From MGBC124762 sp048201935 (lineage in GTDB: Bacteria; Bacillota; Clostridia; Oscillospirales; Oscillospiraceae): a stretch of 47,006 bases of DNA. Positions 15,720-24,820 of this stretch are shown piece by piece (position 1 is the stretch's first letter; each line of letters opens with the position of its first letter). The position numbers were made by a program, and so were the translations under genes. The notes beneath the pieces are model-generated. The model ran no database searches. It was not told the DNA's origin and saw only the letters and a list, made by a program, of their open reading frames with translations. The DNA lies in assembly GCA_048201935.1 (NCBI GenBank), contig DBFBGR010000020.1, positions 1 through 47,006 of the forward strand. The letters run 5' to 3'.

Positions 15720-18056
15720 TTATTGGGGGGCTTGCTCCGTCGACTGGAACAGCCAGATGAGCTCTTTGGTGTTGTCCCCGGAGCGGCTGGGGTGGCGGAT
15801 CTTCAAAAGGACCTTGGTGCCATATTGGGACTGGAAGCGGCACTCCACCACTCCATCCTTTTCCAGCAGGGAAAGGAGATGGTCGTAGTCGCAGTGCTCC
15901 AGCAGCGTGGCCTGACACTCGGGGCGGACCTTTTGGGCGGCATAGAGCTTCATAGCGCCGAGGAAGCTGTACTGGGTCTGCTTCAACGCCTCTTCAAAGA
16001 ATGGGGACGTGGCCAGAACGGACCGGCAACTGTCCTTTTCCGGGTCCACGAAGTAGACCCCCAACAGATTGGGCGCCAGGTAGGACAGCAGTGTGTCCGT
16101 GTCCCGCTTGGCCGAGAGGGTCTGCTCCAGGCGGGTGTTGAGGTTTCGCATCTGCCGCTCGCCGCCCTTGCTGGCGTAGAACTCGGCCTTGTTTTTCCGC
16201 ATGGCGGCCTCGGCGGCGGCCACGATGGCGTTGACCTGGAACTCGCCCCGGTGCCACTCGATGCCCACCGAGACGGTGTAGCCGCACTTCTCCACCGCCT
16301 CGCTGACGGCCTTGGCCTTGCGCTCCAGATCCTCCTGGGGCATGGCGGTGACCAGCACGGCGAACTCGTCGCCGCCCAGGCGGAAGGTGTCCTTTTTGTC
16401 AAAGGAGGCCAATAGCGCGTCGGCCACCGAACGGAGCATCTCGTCGCCTGCGTCGTGGCCCAGGTGGTTGTTGATCTCGTGAAGGCCGTTGGCGTCGATG
16501 TACACACAGCCCACCGTGCCGCCCTCCATGGCGGCCAGGTCGTCCAGCCGGGCGTGGTAGCTGTTGCGGTTCATCAGCCCCGTCAGCTCGTCCACCTGGC
16601 TGATGTAGGCCAGGGTCTGGTAGTTCTGCCGGTTCTCCACCGCCATGGTGAAGGTCAGGGCCACCTGGTCCAGCGGCTCGGTGCCGTTCCAAAGCACGTC
16701 GGGATTCACTGCGCACAGCATACCCAGCGGCTTTTGGCCGTCCAGGGAGTCGATGCGGATGAGCATGATGTTGCGGATGCCCAGGTCCCGGGCGGAGCGC
16801 CAGTCGTCGTCGCCCCAGAGGAAGGGCCGGTTGCTGAAGAAGCGCCCGTCTTGGAGCAGGGCCTTGGCGGTCTGGGGGAAAAAGGTCTGGAAGTGGGCCT
16901 TCTTGGGGGGCACCTTGGTGGGCGAGCCCGCCACGTCCTGAAGGGTCAGAGAGCCGCCCGTGTCCAGGGCGTAGTAGGCCACCGCGTCGGCGGTGAGGTA
17001 GTTGGCGATCTCCAGCAGGGCCTGCTCAAAGGCCCCGGGGTCGATGTGGGCCCGGAACAGGGTCTGCTGGACCTCCAGCATGTATTGCCCGCCCCGGAGC
17101 TGGAGCTCCGTCCGGGCCTGGCGGCGGCGCACGTCCCGGAAGAACCACAGCAAAAAGGCCAGGCTCAGCCCCACGATCAGGGCGATCATGATGACAAAGA
17201 GGAACATCACCGCGTTGGACTGGGCAAAGGCCACGTCCTCCTTCACCGACAGCATGACCTCCCAGTCCTGGAAGCCCACGGAGGCGTAATAGATGTAGTC
17301 GTTGCTGTTGGCGTTGGGGCTGCGCATGACGGTAAAACCGCTCTGGCCGGTGCGGATGTCGCGGTAGAACTGCTCTTTGCTGTGACCGCTTGTAAAGAGG
17401 TAATTTTCCACATCCCGGAGGTTGCCCGGCTTTTCGTGGTCGGGGTCGATGAGATAGTTGCCCGTCTCGCTCTCAATGAGGAAGAGCTTGGCCCGCTGGC
17501 CGTAGGCGGACACAGGGAACCGGGAGGCCAGACGGTCCATGGGGATCACGCCGGCGATAAGGGCTACGGTCTGTCCGCCCCGCACCACCGGGGCGTAAAG
17601 GCGGATGATCTGCTGGTCGGGGGAGAGCTGATCCAGGGCCCGCCGGGTGACGCCGCTGCCGGTCTGGGCCAGCTTCTTATAGGACAGAGTGGGGTCTTTT
17701 TGGATGCCGTCGGGGGTATAGAGCGTGCCGTCGGGCAAAATGAGCTCCAGCCGGGCGATGAGGTCCACCTTGCCCAGGGAGTCCAGCATGAATTTGCCCT
17801 CCCGCTCCGAGGACATGCACTCGTCGTAGACGATGCCGGAGATCTTGTCCAGATAGGACTGGGTGCGGTTCACCGCCGCCAGGACCTGACTTCCGGCGGC
17901 CTGGGTGTGCTCCTCCAGCCGGGTGGCGCAGCCTTTGCGCTCGAGCTGGTAATATCGTACGAAAAAGACAACAAGAATAATGGCCAGGGCCCCCATCAGC
18001 AGGACCATGGACAGTAGCTGCCGGTCTTTTTTCGCTTTCACGGCCTTTTTCTTCAT
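15720..18056 (-). CDS. Membrane-bound GGDEF diguanylate cyclase with extracytoplasmic sensor
   Basis: This is a predicted c-di-GMP synthase of 778 residues. A basic start and membrane helix (about 15-35) are followed by a roughly 240-residue extracytoplasmic region resembling a Cache sensor. A second helix lies at about 281-303 (FVIMIALIVGLSLAFLLWFF), then a GAF-like linker. The GGDEF domain has the DELTGLMNRN entry motif, a full active site R-L-G561-G-D-E-F565, and SVGIEWH. The RxxD inhibitory site five residues before GGDEF is replaced by FDKK, so product inhibition may be lost. About 130 residues after the domain look like a second sensory module. The ATG at 18056 is preferred to an upstream TTG at 18062. 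Confidence 0.88.
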   Translation of the reverse strand: MKKKAVKAKKDRQLLSMVLLMGALAIILVVFFVRYYQLERKGCATRLEEHTQAAGSQVLAAVNRTQSYLDKISGIVYDECMSSEREGKFMLDSLGKVDLIARLELILPDGTLYTPDGIQKDPTLSYKKLAQTGSGVTRRALDQLSPDQQIIRLYAPVVRGGQTVALIAGVIPMDRLASRFPVSAYGQRAKLFLIESETGNYLIDPDHEKPGNLRDVENYLFTSGHSKEQFYRDIRTGQSGFTVMRSPNANSNDYIYYASVGFQDWEVMLSVKEDVAFAQSNAVMFLFVIMIALIVGLSLAFLLWFFRDVRRRQARTELQLRGGQYMLEVQQTLFRAHIDPGAFEQALLEIANYLTADAVAYYALDTGGSLTLQDVAGSPTKVPPKKAHFQTFFPQTAKALLQDGRFFSNRPFLWGDDDWRSARDLGIRNIMLIRIDSLDGQKPLGMLCAVNPDVLWNGTEPLDQVALTFTMAVENRQNYQTLAYISQVDELTGLMNRNSYHARLDDLAAMEGGTVGCVYIDANGLHEINNHLGHDAGDEMLRSVADALLASFDKKDTFRLGGDEFAVLVTAMPQEDLERKAKAVSEAVEKCGYTVSVGIEWHRGEFQVNAIVAAAEAAMRKNKAEFYASKGGERQMRNLNTRLEQTLSAKRDTDTLLSYLAPNLLGVYFVDPEKDSCRSVLATSPFFEEALKQTQYSFLGAMKLYAAQKVRPECQATLLEHCDYDHLLSLLEKDGVVECRFQSQYGTKVLLKIRHPSRSGDNTKELIWLFQSTEQAPQ

Positions 18057-18103
18057 GGACAACCCACCATTCTTTTGGCGGACATTCGCTTGAATATAGG
18101 TAA

Positions 18104-18132
18104 AGTATACCAGATTCTACCGCCGCTGGCAA
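18104..18132 (-). promoter_or_regulatory. Sigma-A promoter of the GGDEF gene
   Basis: Read on the - strand, TTGCCA (18132-18127) and TATACT (18109-18104) have a 17-base spacer, about 50 bases upstream of the start codon. Confidence 0.78.
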
Positions 18133-18179
18133 CAAAAATTTGAAAATTTTTCACAAAAATCCCCCCACCTAGAAAAGAG

Positions 18180-18208
18180 TTGCTTTTTCAATGCCCAAGC
18201 CCTATAAT
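18180..18208 (+). promoter_or_regulatory. Sigma-A promoter of the transglutaminase / ydj-like operon
   Basis: TTGCTT (18180-18185) and a perfect TATAAT (18203-18208) are separated by 17 bases, 65 bases before the ATG at 18273. No other convincing promoter is seen until 24.5 kb on this strand. Confidence 0.8.
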
Positions 18209-18272
18209 AGGGATAAAATGAGGTGTTGTACCCTTCCTGGGCACAGAAAAAACGAACATACAGGAGGCTTTT

Positions 18273-19868
18273 ATGAAAAAGCGATGGTTGACCTGGGCGC
18301 TGTGTCTGGCGCTGAGCCTGTCCCTTGTGCCCGCCGCCGCGGCGCAGGAGCGTTTGCCCCAAGCCCCCCGTTTGCCTGAGGCGGAGTTTGTCCTGATGGA
18401 GGAGGACGGCCTCTGGGACGGCGAGGAGGCCGACCTGTTGGCCCAGCCCGACTACGACGGGGCCGCCCAGGCCCTGCGCCGGGGCATTGCCGCCCGGGAG
18501 GAGAAGATCCAGCTCAAGGAATACGGCATCCCCGCTGAGCAGGAGGCCGTGGAGAAGCTGATGCATTACACCCGCTACCGCTACGCCGAGCTCTTTGCCC
18601 TGGACCCCAATCAGGGTGGGCGTTTTGGCGCGCTGGGCGGCGTTTTGAGCAGCTACACGCCGCCCTACCTGCCCGAGATGGACGCGGCGGGCTACGCCAA
18701 GGCCAAGGACTTCTACGACGGGGAGCTCCAGGCCATCGTGGACCAGGTGCCCCAGGGCTTTTCCGACGCGGAGAAGGTCCTGTTCATCCACGACTACCTG
18801 GCTGGCCACTATGCGTATGACTACGACTACGCCATCTACGACGCCTACAACTTCTTCAAAGAGGGTAAGGGCGTGTGTCAGGCCTATATGCTGGTCTTTT
18901 CCGCGTTGATGGACCAGTTGGGCATCCCGGTGTCCTATGTGGAGAGCGACTACCTCAACCACGCCTGGAACGTGGTAGAGCTGGACGGGAATTGGTATCA
19001 CGTGGACGTGACCTGGGACGACCCCACCATCGGCGAGGTCGATGTGCTGGGCGGCGTGAGCCACCGGTATTTCCTCCTCAGCGACGAGACCAACGAGGCC
19101 CTGCGCCGGGCCTGGGCGGAGAAAAATAAGGATACGCCCTATGTCAACGACCAGTCCTGCGGTCAGGACGTGACCTGCGCCGACAAGTCCTACGAGACCG
19201 GGCCCTGGGCCCAGGCTGAGTCCCCGGTGGTCTATGTGGAAGGGGAGGGGAGCTGGTATTACATCTCTACCGACTCTTCCGACAAGGGCCTCTACCGCTG
19301 GTCCGGCGTGGCCGGGGAGGAACCCGAGGCGGTGGAGGGCTACGCCACCCGCTACTCTGGCGGCGTCGCGCCGCTGCTGGAGTACCGGGGCTGCCTGTTC
19401 TTCGCCGACCCGGCCAAGGTCAGCCGCTTGGAGCTGGCCACCGGGGAGATGGAGACCCTCTGCGCCGCCCCCGAGGGCGAGAACTACTATTACAGCGGCA
19501 TTCAGCTCAAGGACGGCGTGCTCTCCGCCAAGTCGTGGGCCACGGGGGAGCTGACGGCCCTGGACGGTCCGCTCATGCCCCGGCACGAGGTGGACGACGG
19601 GCTCTTCTCCTATTACTATAACTTTGGCCAGGTGGATATTACCCCTGGGGAGGCTGTCCAGGACCTGTGCTTCCTGGTGTCCTGGCGTGACGGCGACACC
19701 GGGCGGATGACCGCCCTTCGGCAGGTACCTGCCGCCGGCGGGACCTTTGGTACCGCCGGGGCGGATAAGGACCTGGCGTGTACCCTCTTCATCCTGCGCG
19801 GCGACGGCACCCTGGCCCCCGTCCGGTCAAAATTTTCGCTGGACCCCCAGCGGTTGGGGAACGAGTAA
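18273..19868 (+). CDS. Secreted transglutaminase-like (papain-fold) protein
   Basis: This 531-residue exported protein has a signal peptide (MKKRWLTWALCLALSLSLVP, cleavage near AAA-QE). A transglutaminase-core domain spans about 160-260 with a complete catalytic triad: Cys202 in GKGVCQAYM, His230 in LNHAWNVVEL and Asp245 in HVDVTWDDP. Such bacterial domains act as peptidases or acyl transferases on wall or surface proteins. The C-terminal half (about 300-525) has repeated YxS-W-Y/LY-R-W patterns resembling a DUF5050-type beta propeller. CAGGAGG precedes the ATG. It leads a run of five same-strand genes. The substrate is unknown. Confidence 0.85.
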   Translation: MKKRWLTWALCLALSLSLVPAAAAQERLPQAPRLPEAEFVLMEEDGLWDGEEADLLAQPDYDGAAQALRRGIAAREEKIQLKEYGIPAEQEAVEKLMHYTRYRYAELFALDPNQGGRFGALGGVLSSYTPPYLPEMDAAGYAKAKDFYDGELQAIVDQVPQGFSDAEKVLFIHDYLAGHYAYDYDYAIYDAYNFFKEGKGVCQAYMLVFSALMDQLGIPVSYVESDYLNHAWNVVELDGNWYHVDVTWDDPTIGEVDVLGGVSHRYFLLSDETNEALRRAWAEKNKDTPYVNDQSCGQDVTCADKSYETGPWAQAESPVVYVEGEGSWYYISTDSSDKGLYRWSGVAGEEPEAVEGYATRYSGGVAPLLEYRGCLFFADPAKVSRLELATGEMETLCAAPEGENYYYSGIQLKDGVLSAKSWATGELTALDGPLMPRHEVDDGLFSYYYNFGQVDITPGEAVQDLCFLVSWRDGDTGRMTALRQVPAAGGTFGTAGADKDLACTLFILRGDGTLAPVRSKFSLDPQRLGNE

Positions 19869-19906
19869 GACTTCGGAAAATCTATTATAATTAGGAGAGA
19901 TACGAT

Positions 19907-21091
19907 ATGGGACTGATCAAAGCGGGCCTGGGATCTGTGGGCGGCGTGCTGGCCGACCAGTGGAAGGAGTATTTTTACTGCGAGGCCATGCCCGAGACGG
20001 TGCTGATGGTCAAGGGCCACACCCGGGGCTCCGGCAACCGGGGCAGCGACAACATCATCACCACCGGCTCTGTGGTGGCGGTGGCCGACGGACAGTGCAT
20101 GCTCATCGTGGAGCAGGGCAAGGTGGTGGAGCTGTGCGCCGAGCCCGGAGAATACACCTATGACGCCGCCACCGAGCCCAGCCTCTTCTCCGGTCCCTTG
20201 AGCTGGGACAGCCTCAAGAACGTCTTTGCTGAGATCGGGAAGCGCTTCGCCTTTGGCGGCGAGGCCCCCATGGACCAGCGCATCTATTATTTCAACATCA
20301 AAGAGCTGGTGGGCAACAAGTACGGCACCCCCAACCCCGTGCCCTTCCGGGTGGTGGACCCCCGCGCGGGCATCGACATCGACATCTCTATCAAGTGCTT
20401 TGGCGAGTACAGCTACCGCATCTGCAACCCGCTGCTGTTCTACAAAAACGTCTGCGGCAACGTCTCCGAGGGCTATGACCGGGCCACGCTGGACAGTCAG
20501 TTGAAGACCGAACTGCTCACCGCCCTCCAGCCCGCTTTTGCCAAGCTCTCTGAGCAGGGCGTGCGCTACTCCGCCCTCCCCGGCCACGCCCAGGAACTGG
20601 CGGGCGTCCTCAACGAGGTGCTGTCGGAGAAGTGGCGTGATCTGCGGGGGTTGGAGGTGGTGTCCTTCGGCATCTCCAGCCTGGTGGCCGACGAGGACGA
20701 CGAGAAGATGCTCAAGGACCTCCAGCGCGCCGCCGCCTTCCAAGATCCCGCCCTGGCCGCCGCCAATCTGGTGGGGGCCCAGACCGCCGCCATGCAGTCC
20801 GCCGCCGAGAATCCCGGCGGGGCCGCCGTGGGCTTTATGGGTATGAACATGGCCGCCCACTCCGGCGGCGTCAGCGCCCAGGACCTCTACGCCATGGGCC
20901 AGCAGCCCAAGGCTCCCGCTCCGGCGGCTGCCGGTGGGGCCTGGCGGTGCGCCTGCGGCGCGGAGAACCAGGGTAATTTCTGCTCCCAATGCGGAGCCAA
21001 GAAGCCCGCCGGGCGGTGGTTCTGCGCCCAGTGCGGCGCGGAGAACCACGGCAATTTCTGCACCCAGTGCGGCGCGAAAAAGCCGGAATAA
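19907..21091 (+). CDS. ydjI: YdjI-like SPFH-domain protein with two C-terminal zinc ribbons
   Basis: This 394-residue protein matches the YdjI group of SPFH (virion core / stomatin-like) proteins: the start MGLIKAGLGSVGGVLADQWK, an SPFH core with YYFNIKELVGNKYGTPNPVP and DIDISIKCFGEYSYRI, and an Ala-rich tail. Two near-identical zinc ribbons close it (CACGAENQGNFCSQCGAKKP and the FCAQCGAENHGNFCTQCGAK copy). In B. subtilis YdjI works with YdjG and YdjH to bring PspA to stressed membranes. Here the same three families lie together but no pspA is seen. The AGGAGA site precedes the ATG. The symbol is by homology of architecture only. Confidence 0.82.
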   Translation: MGLIKAGLGSVGGVLADQWKEYFYCEAMPETVLMVKGHTRGSGNRGSDNIITTGSVVAVADGQCMLIVEQGKVVELCAEPGEYTYDAATEPSLFSGPLSWDSLKNVFAEIGKRFAFGGEAPMDQRIYYFNIKELVGNKYGTPNPVPFRVVDPRAGIDIDISIKCFGEYSYRICNPLLFYKNVCGNVSEGYDRATLDSQLKTELLTALQPAFAKLSEQGVRYSALPGHAQELAGVLNEVLSEKWRDLRGLEVVSFGISSLVADEDDEKMLKDLQRAAAFQDPALAAANLVGAQTAAMQSAAENPGGAAVGFMGMNMAAHSGGVSAQDLYAMGQQPKAPAPAAAGGAWRCACGAENQGNFCSQCGAKKPAGRWFCAQCGAENHGNFCTQCGAKKPE

Positions 21092-21100
21092 ACACGGCCA

Positions 21101-21126
21101 AGCCCCTTGCCTGGCAGGGGGCTTTT
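21101..21126 (+). terminator. Weak intra-operon terminator/attenuator hairpin
   Basis: AGCCCC...GGGGCT arms with an inner TGCC/GGCA pairing (21101-21123) are followed by TTTT only. It lies between the SPFH gene and the zinc-ribbon gene and may give partial termination. Confidence 0.5.
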
Positions 21127-21164
21127 GCCATTTCTAACACCTATGTGGGAAAGGAGCGGGGGAT

Positions 21165-22253
21165 GTGCCCAGCCAGGTGACCAACTACCAATGCCCGTCC
21201 TGCACCGGGCCCCTGCACTTTGACAGCGCCACGGGCAAGCTGAAATGCGACTACTGCGACAGCCAGTTCGACGTGGCCTATATCGAGGACTACTACGCCC
21301 AGCAGGATGCGGCGGCCCAGGCCCACCACGCCCAGAGCCAGTGGGACACCTCCGGGCTCAGCGACCAGTGGGACGGGGAGGTGGCGGTCTATTCCTGCCC
21401 CTCCTGCGGGGCGGAGCTCTTATGTGAGCCCACCACCGCCGCCACCGCCTGTCCCTACTGCGGCAACCCCGCCATCGTCCCCGGCCAGTTGGGCGGGGCC
21501 CTGCGGCCCGACCTGGTGATCCCCTTCAAGCTGGACAAAAACGCCGCCATGGCGGCGCTGAAGGCCCACTACCGCAAAAAGCCCCTGCTGCCCAAGACCT
21601 TCTCCCGGCAGAGCCATCTGGAGGAGGTCAAGGGGGTCTATGTGCCCTTTTGGCTCTTTGACGGCGTGGCCGACGCCAGGGCCAGCTACCGGGCCACCCG
21701 GGTCTATACCCGCCGCAGCGGCGACACCGAGGTCACCACCACCGAGCACTACCACATCCGCCGCGCCGGGTCCTTTCCCTTCGAGATGGTCCCGGTGGAC
21801 GGCTCGTCCAAGATGCCCGACGCCTATATGGATTCCATCGAGCCCTTTGATTATCGGGAGCTCAAGCCCTTCTCCACCGCCTATCTCCCCGGTTTTTTGG
21901 CGGACAAATACGACGTTTCCGCCGATGACTGCGCCCAGCGGGCCGACCAGCGGTGCCAAAACTCCGCTCTGGAGGCCCTGCGGGGCACCGTGGTGGGATA
22001 TATGACCTGCGTCCCCGTGGACCAGCAGGTCTGGCTACGCCGGGGCAAGGTGCGCTATGCGCTGTTGCCGGTGTGGCTTTTGACCACCAGGTGGCGGGAC
22101 CGGACCTTCCTGTTCGCCGTCAATGGCCAGACCGGAAAGCTGGCGGGCGACCTGCCGGTGAGCTGGGGGCGGTTTTTCGCGCTGCTGCTGGGCTCGGCTA
22201 CCGCCCTGGCGGCGGTGGTCACCGCGCTGCGCCTGTTGGCGGGGCTTTGGTAA
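21165..22253 (+). CDS. ydjG: YdjG-like zinc-ribbon membrane protein
   Basis: This 362-residue protein begins with a TFIIB/TFIIS-like zinc ribbon (CPSCTGPLHFDSATGKLKC then DYC) and a second CxxC pair set (YSCPSCGAEL ... CPYCG). A long soluble domain follows with VIPFKLDKNAAMAALKAHY, KGVYVPFWLFDG and a YALLPVWLLTT segment. One membrane helix sits near the C terminus (about 335-358). This is the YdjG family pattern; in B. subtilis it binds the YdjH/YdjI partners and PspA. The start is GTG at 21165 after AAGGAGCGGGG; an ATG two bases earlier is out of frame. Confidence 0.8.
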   Translation: MPSQVTNYQCPSCTGPLHFDSATGKLKCDYCDSQFDVAYIEDYYAQQDAAAQAHHAQSQWDTSGLSDQWDGEVAVYSCPSCGAELLCEPTTAATACPYCGNPAIVPGQLGGALRPDLVIPFKLDKNAAMAALKAHYRKKPLLPKTFSRQSHLEEVKGVYVPFWLFDGVADARASYRATRVYTRRSGDTEVTTTEHYHIRRAGSFPFEMVPVDGSSKMPDAYMDSIEPFDYRELKPFSTAYLPGFLADKYDVSADDCAQRADQRCQNSALEALRGTVVGYMTCVPVDQQVWLRRGKVRYALLPVWLLTTRWRDRTFLFAVNGQTGKLAGDLPVSWGRFFALLLGSATALAAVVTALRLLAGLW

Positions 22254-22266
22254 GGGGGCGGAGTGG

Positions 22267-23133
22267 ATGAAAAAACGCTGCTTGGCGGCGCTCTTGGCGC
22301 TGGTTTTGCTGATGGGTCTAGCCTTGACCGCCCTGGCTGTGGAGCCGACAGGCCATGTGTTGGACCTGGCGGAGCTTTTGGACGAGGAAGAGCGCCAGAC
22401 CCTGGAGGACCAGGCCCAGGACATCGAGACCGCCTACAACTGCGGGCTCTATATCGTCACCGTGGACGACTATTGGGACTACGCTTCCACGCCCTTTGAC
22501 GCCGCCTGCGCCATCTACGACGCCAACGGCTTTGGGGTAGGGGAGGACCGGGACGGGCTGGTGCTGCTGCTGAGCATGGACGACCGGGACTTCGCCACCG
22601 CCCTCTACGGCCCCTGGGCCCACACCGCCTTCTCCGACTACGCCCTGGAGCGGCAGGAGGCGGAATTTCTGGACGATTTCCGCTATGACGACTGGTACGG
22701 CGGCTTTGCCGACTTTTTGACCACCTCGGAGCAGTGCCTGGCCGCCGCCGCGGCAGGCACGCCGGTGGAGGACCCTGTGACCACCACCGGTCCGGTGGAG
22801 GCTCCGCCGCCCACGCTCCAAGGGACCCACCGGGGGAGCAAGACCCTGACCTGGTCGGCGGGCTTGCGTGTCTTCCTCCAGGACTTTGCGGTGGCTCTGG
22901 TGCTGGGGCTTGTTTTGTGCCTGGGCCTCAAGCAGGGGATGCGCTCTGTGAAGGCCAAGACCACCGCCCGGGAGTATATGCGCGCCGACGGGAGCCGTCT
23001 CTCCGAGCGCGTCGACCAATTCACCCACGCCACCCACACCCGCCGGACCATCCAGTCCAACGTGAACCGCTCCGGCGGCGGCAGCCACAGCCACCACTCC
23101 GGCGGCTTCTCCGGGCGAAGCGGGAAGTTTTAA
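22267..23133 (+). CDS. ydjH: YdjH-like TPM-domain membrane protein
   Basis: This 288-residue protein has a signal peptide or N-terminal helix (MKKRCLAALLALVLLMGLAL). A TPM (Psb32/MOLO-type) domain covers about 28-165 (HVLDLAELLDEEERQTLEDQ, CGLYIVTVDDY, GLVLLLSMDDRD). A Pro/Thr linker, one membrane helix at about 205-225 and a Gly/Ser/His-rich end (GGGSHSHHSGGFSGRSGKF) follow. This end is characteristic of TPM proteins of this group. It starts 13 bases after the ydjG-like stop. Its role with the SPFH and zinc-ribbon partners in membrane stress is inferred from B. subtilis. Confidence 0.83.
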   Translation: MKKRCLAALLALVLLMGLALTALAVEPTGHVLDLAELLDEEERQTLEDQAQDIETAYNCGLYIVTVDDYWDYASTPFDAACAIYDANGFGVGEDRDGLVLLLSMDDRDFATALYGPWAHTAFSDYALERQEAEFLDDFRYDDWYGGFADFLTTSEQCLAAAAAGTPVEDPVTTTGPVEAPPPTLQGTHRGSKTLTWSAGLRVFLQDFAVALVLGLVLCLGLKQGMRSVKAKTTAREYMRADGSRLSERVDQFTHATHTRRTIQSNVNRSGGGSHSHHSGGFSGRSGKF

Positions 23134-23148
23134 GGAAAAGGTGTTTTC

Positions 23149-24519
23149 ATGGAAAAGAACAACGACTTTTTGGGCACCGAGCCCGTAGGCCGGCTGCTGG
23201 TGCGGCTGTCCATCCCCGCCATCGCCGCCCAGGTGGTGAATCTGCTCTATAACCTGGTGGACCGGGTGTATATCGGCCACATGCCGGAAAACGGCGACCT
23301 GGCCCTCACGGGCCTGGGGGTGTGTATGTCGGTCATCATGATCGTCTCCGCCTTCTCCGCCTTTGTGAGCACCGGCGGCGCGCCCCGGGCGTCTATGGCC
23401 ATGGGCCGGGGGGACAAGGACGAGGCCGAGCGCATCCTGGGCAACAGCCTGACGCTGCAGCTCATCATCTCCGCCACGCTGACGGTGCTGCTGCTCTTGT
23501 TTGACCGGCCCCTTCTCCTGGCCTTTGGAGCCAGCGAGAACACCATCGGCTTTGCCACCGACTATATGAACATCTACGCCGTGGGCACGGTGTTCGTCCA
23601 GTTGACCCTGGGCCTCAACGCCTTTATCACCGCCCAGGGCTTCGCCACCACGGGGATGCTCAGCGTCCTCATCGGCGCGGTGTGCAACATCGTGCTGGAC
23701 CCGCTGTTCATCTATGGCTTTGGCCTGGGAGTCCGGGGCGCGGCGTTGGCCACCATTTTGTCCCAGGCGGTGTCCACGGCGTGGGTGCTGCGGTTCTTGA
23801 CCGGGAAGAAGACCATTTTACGCATTAAAAAGGAGAATCTGCGGCTGAAAAGAGACGTGATCGCGCCCTCCTTCCCGCTGGGCCTGTCTACCTTCATCAT
23901 GCAGGCCAGCGAGAGCGTGATCTTGGTGTGTTTCAACTCCTCGCTGCTGAAATACGGCGGCGACGCGGCAGTGGGGGCCATGACCATCCTCTCCAGCATC
24001 ATGCAGTTTGCCATGCTGCCCACCCAAGGGCTGGGCCAGGGCGCCCAGCCCATCACCAGCTACAACTACGGCGCGGGCAACGCGGCGAGGGTGAAGCGGA
24101 CCTTCCGGCTGCTGCTTTGCTGCACGTTGGGCTATACCATGGCTCTATGGGCGGCGGTGATGCTCTTCCCCCAGTTCTTTGCCCGCATCTTCGTGCCCGA
24201 CCCCGAGCTCGTTGCCTTTACCGCTTGGGCCCTTCGCATCTACTGCGCCGCCATGGGGCTCTTTGGGGCGCAGATCGCCTGCCAGCTCACCTTCACCTCC
24301 ATCGGCAACGCCAAGGCCGCCATCATGGTGGCAGTGATGCGCAAGATCATTTTGCTGGTGCCGCTGATCTATATCCTGCCCGCGGTCCTGAGCGACCAGA
24401 CCATGGCGGTCTACCTGGCCGAGCCCGTGGCCGACTTCTTGTCGGTGGCCTTTGCGGTGACGCTGTTCACCTTCCAGTTCCGCAAGGCTATGGTCAGGCT
24501 GGAGCAAGGGTCCGCCTGA
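23149..24519 (+). CDS. MATE family efflux transporter
   Basis: This 456-residue protein has about twelve membrane segments in two halves. Motifs include PIAAQVVNLLYNLVDRVYIG-like text at the N terminus (a typical MATE start), GGAPRASMAMGRGD between helices, and GLGQGAQPITSYNYGAGN in the second half. MATE proteins export drugs or metabolites in exchange for Na+ or H+. The substrate cannot be read from sequence. It starts 15 bases after the TPM gene with AAGG as ribosome site and ends the + strand operon at a strong terminator. Confidence 0.92.
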   Translation: MEKNNDFLGTEPVGRLLVRLSIPAIAAQVVNLLYNLVDRVYIGHMPENGDLALTGLGVCMSVIMIVSAFSAFVSTGGAPRASMAMGRGDKDEAERILGNSLTLQLIISATLTVLLLLFDRPLLLAFGASENTIGFATDYMNIYAVGTVFVQLTLGLNAFITAQGFATTGMLSVLIGAVCNIVLDPLFIYGFGLGVRGAALATILSQAVSTAWVLRFLTGKKTILRIKKENLRLKRDVIAPSFPLGLSTFIMQASESVILVCFNSSLLKYGGDAAVGAMTILSSIMQFAMLPTQGLGQGAQPITSYNYGAGNAARVKRTFRLLLCCTLGYTMALWAAVMLFPQFFARIFVPDPELVAFTAWALRIYCAAMGLFGAQIACQLTFTSIGNAKAAIMVAVMRKIILLVPLIYILPAVLSDQTMAVYLAEPVADFLSVAFAVTLFTFQFRKAMVRLEQGSA

Positions 24520-24526
24520 AGAACGT

Positions 24527-24568
24527 AACAAAAGGTCCGCATCGCAATGCGATGCGGACCTTTTGTTT
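24527..24568. terminator. Bidirectional terminator
   Basis: The stem GGTCCGCATCGC / GCGATGCGGACC with an AAT loop (24534-24560) is flanked by ACAAAA and TTTTGTTT. It serves the MATE gene on the + strand and the BlaI-M56-peptide operon on the - strand. Confidence 0.92.
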
Positions 24569-24577
24569 GTGCGCTTG

Positions 24578-24820
24578 TTAAAAGTCTTCCCACTCGGTGA
24601 GCCAGCACTCGTTGGTGATGGACCAAAGCCGACGCTGCCGCCGTCCCTCATAGAAGCGGACGTACCACTCAGTCTCTTCCGCCTGGGGAGAAACGCTACC
24701 GTCCTGGGCCTGGACGGGCTGAACAGGGAGGTCGGTGGCCTCTGCCGCCATCACGCCGGTGCAGCCGGCGGCGGTGACCAGGGCCAGGGTCAACGCGACG
24801 ATTGTCTTGCGCAGTTTCAT
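24578..24820 (-). CDS. Small exported peptide (80 residues) of the BlaI/M56 operon
   Basis: The product has a signal peptide or lipoprotein-like start (MKLRKTIVALTLALVTAAGC; the TAAGC could be a lipobox, cleavage at AMA-like VMAAEA is the alternative). A 55-residue mature part ends in a charged aromatic tail (EETEWYVRFYEGRRQRRLWS, then ITNECWLTEWEDF). Its ATG overlaps the stop of the M56 protease gene by 4 bases (ATGA), with AGGTG upstream, so translation is coupled. I do not recognise a named family. It may be a substrate, ligand or regulator of the membrane protease. Confidence 0.75.
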   Translation of the reverse strand: MKLRKTIVALTLALVTAAGCTGVMAAEATDLPVQPVQAQDGSVSPQAEETEWYVRFYEGRRQRRLWSITNECWLTEWEDF

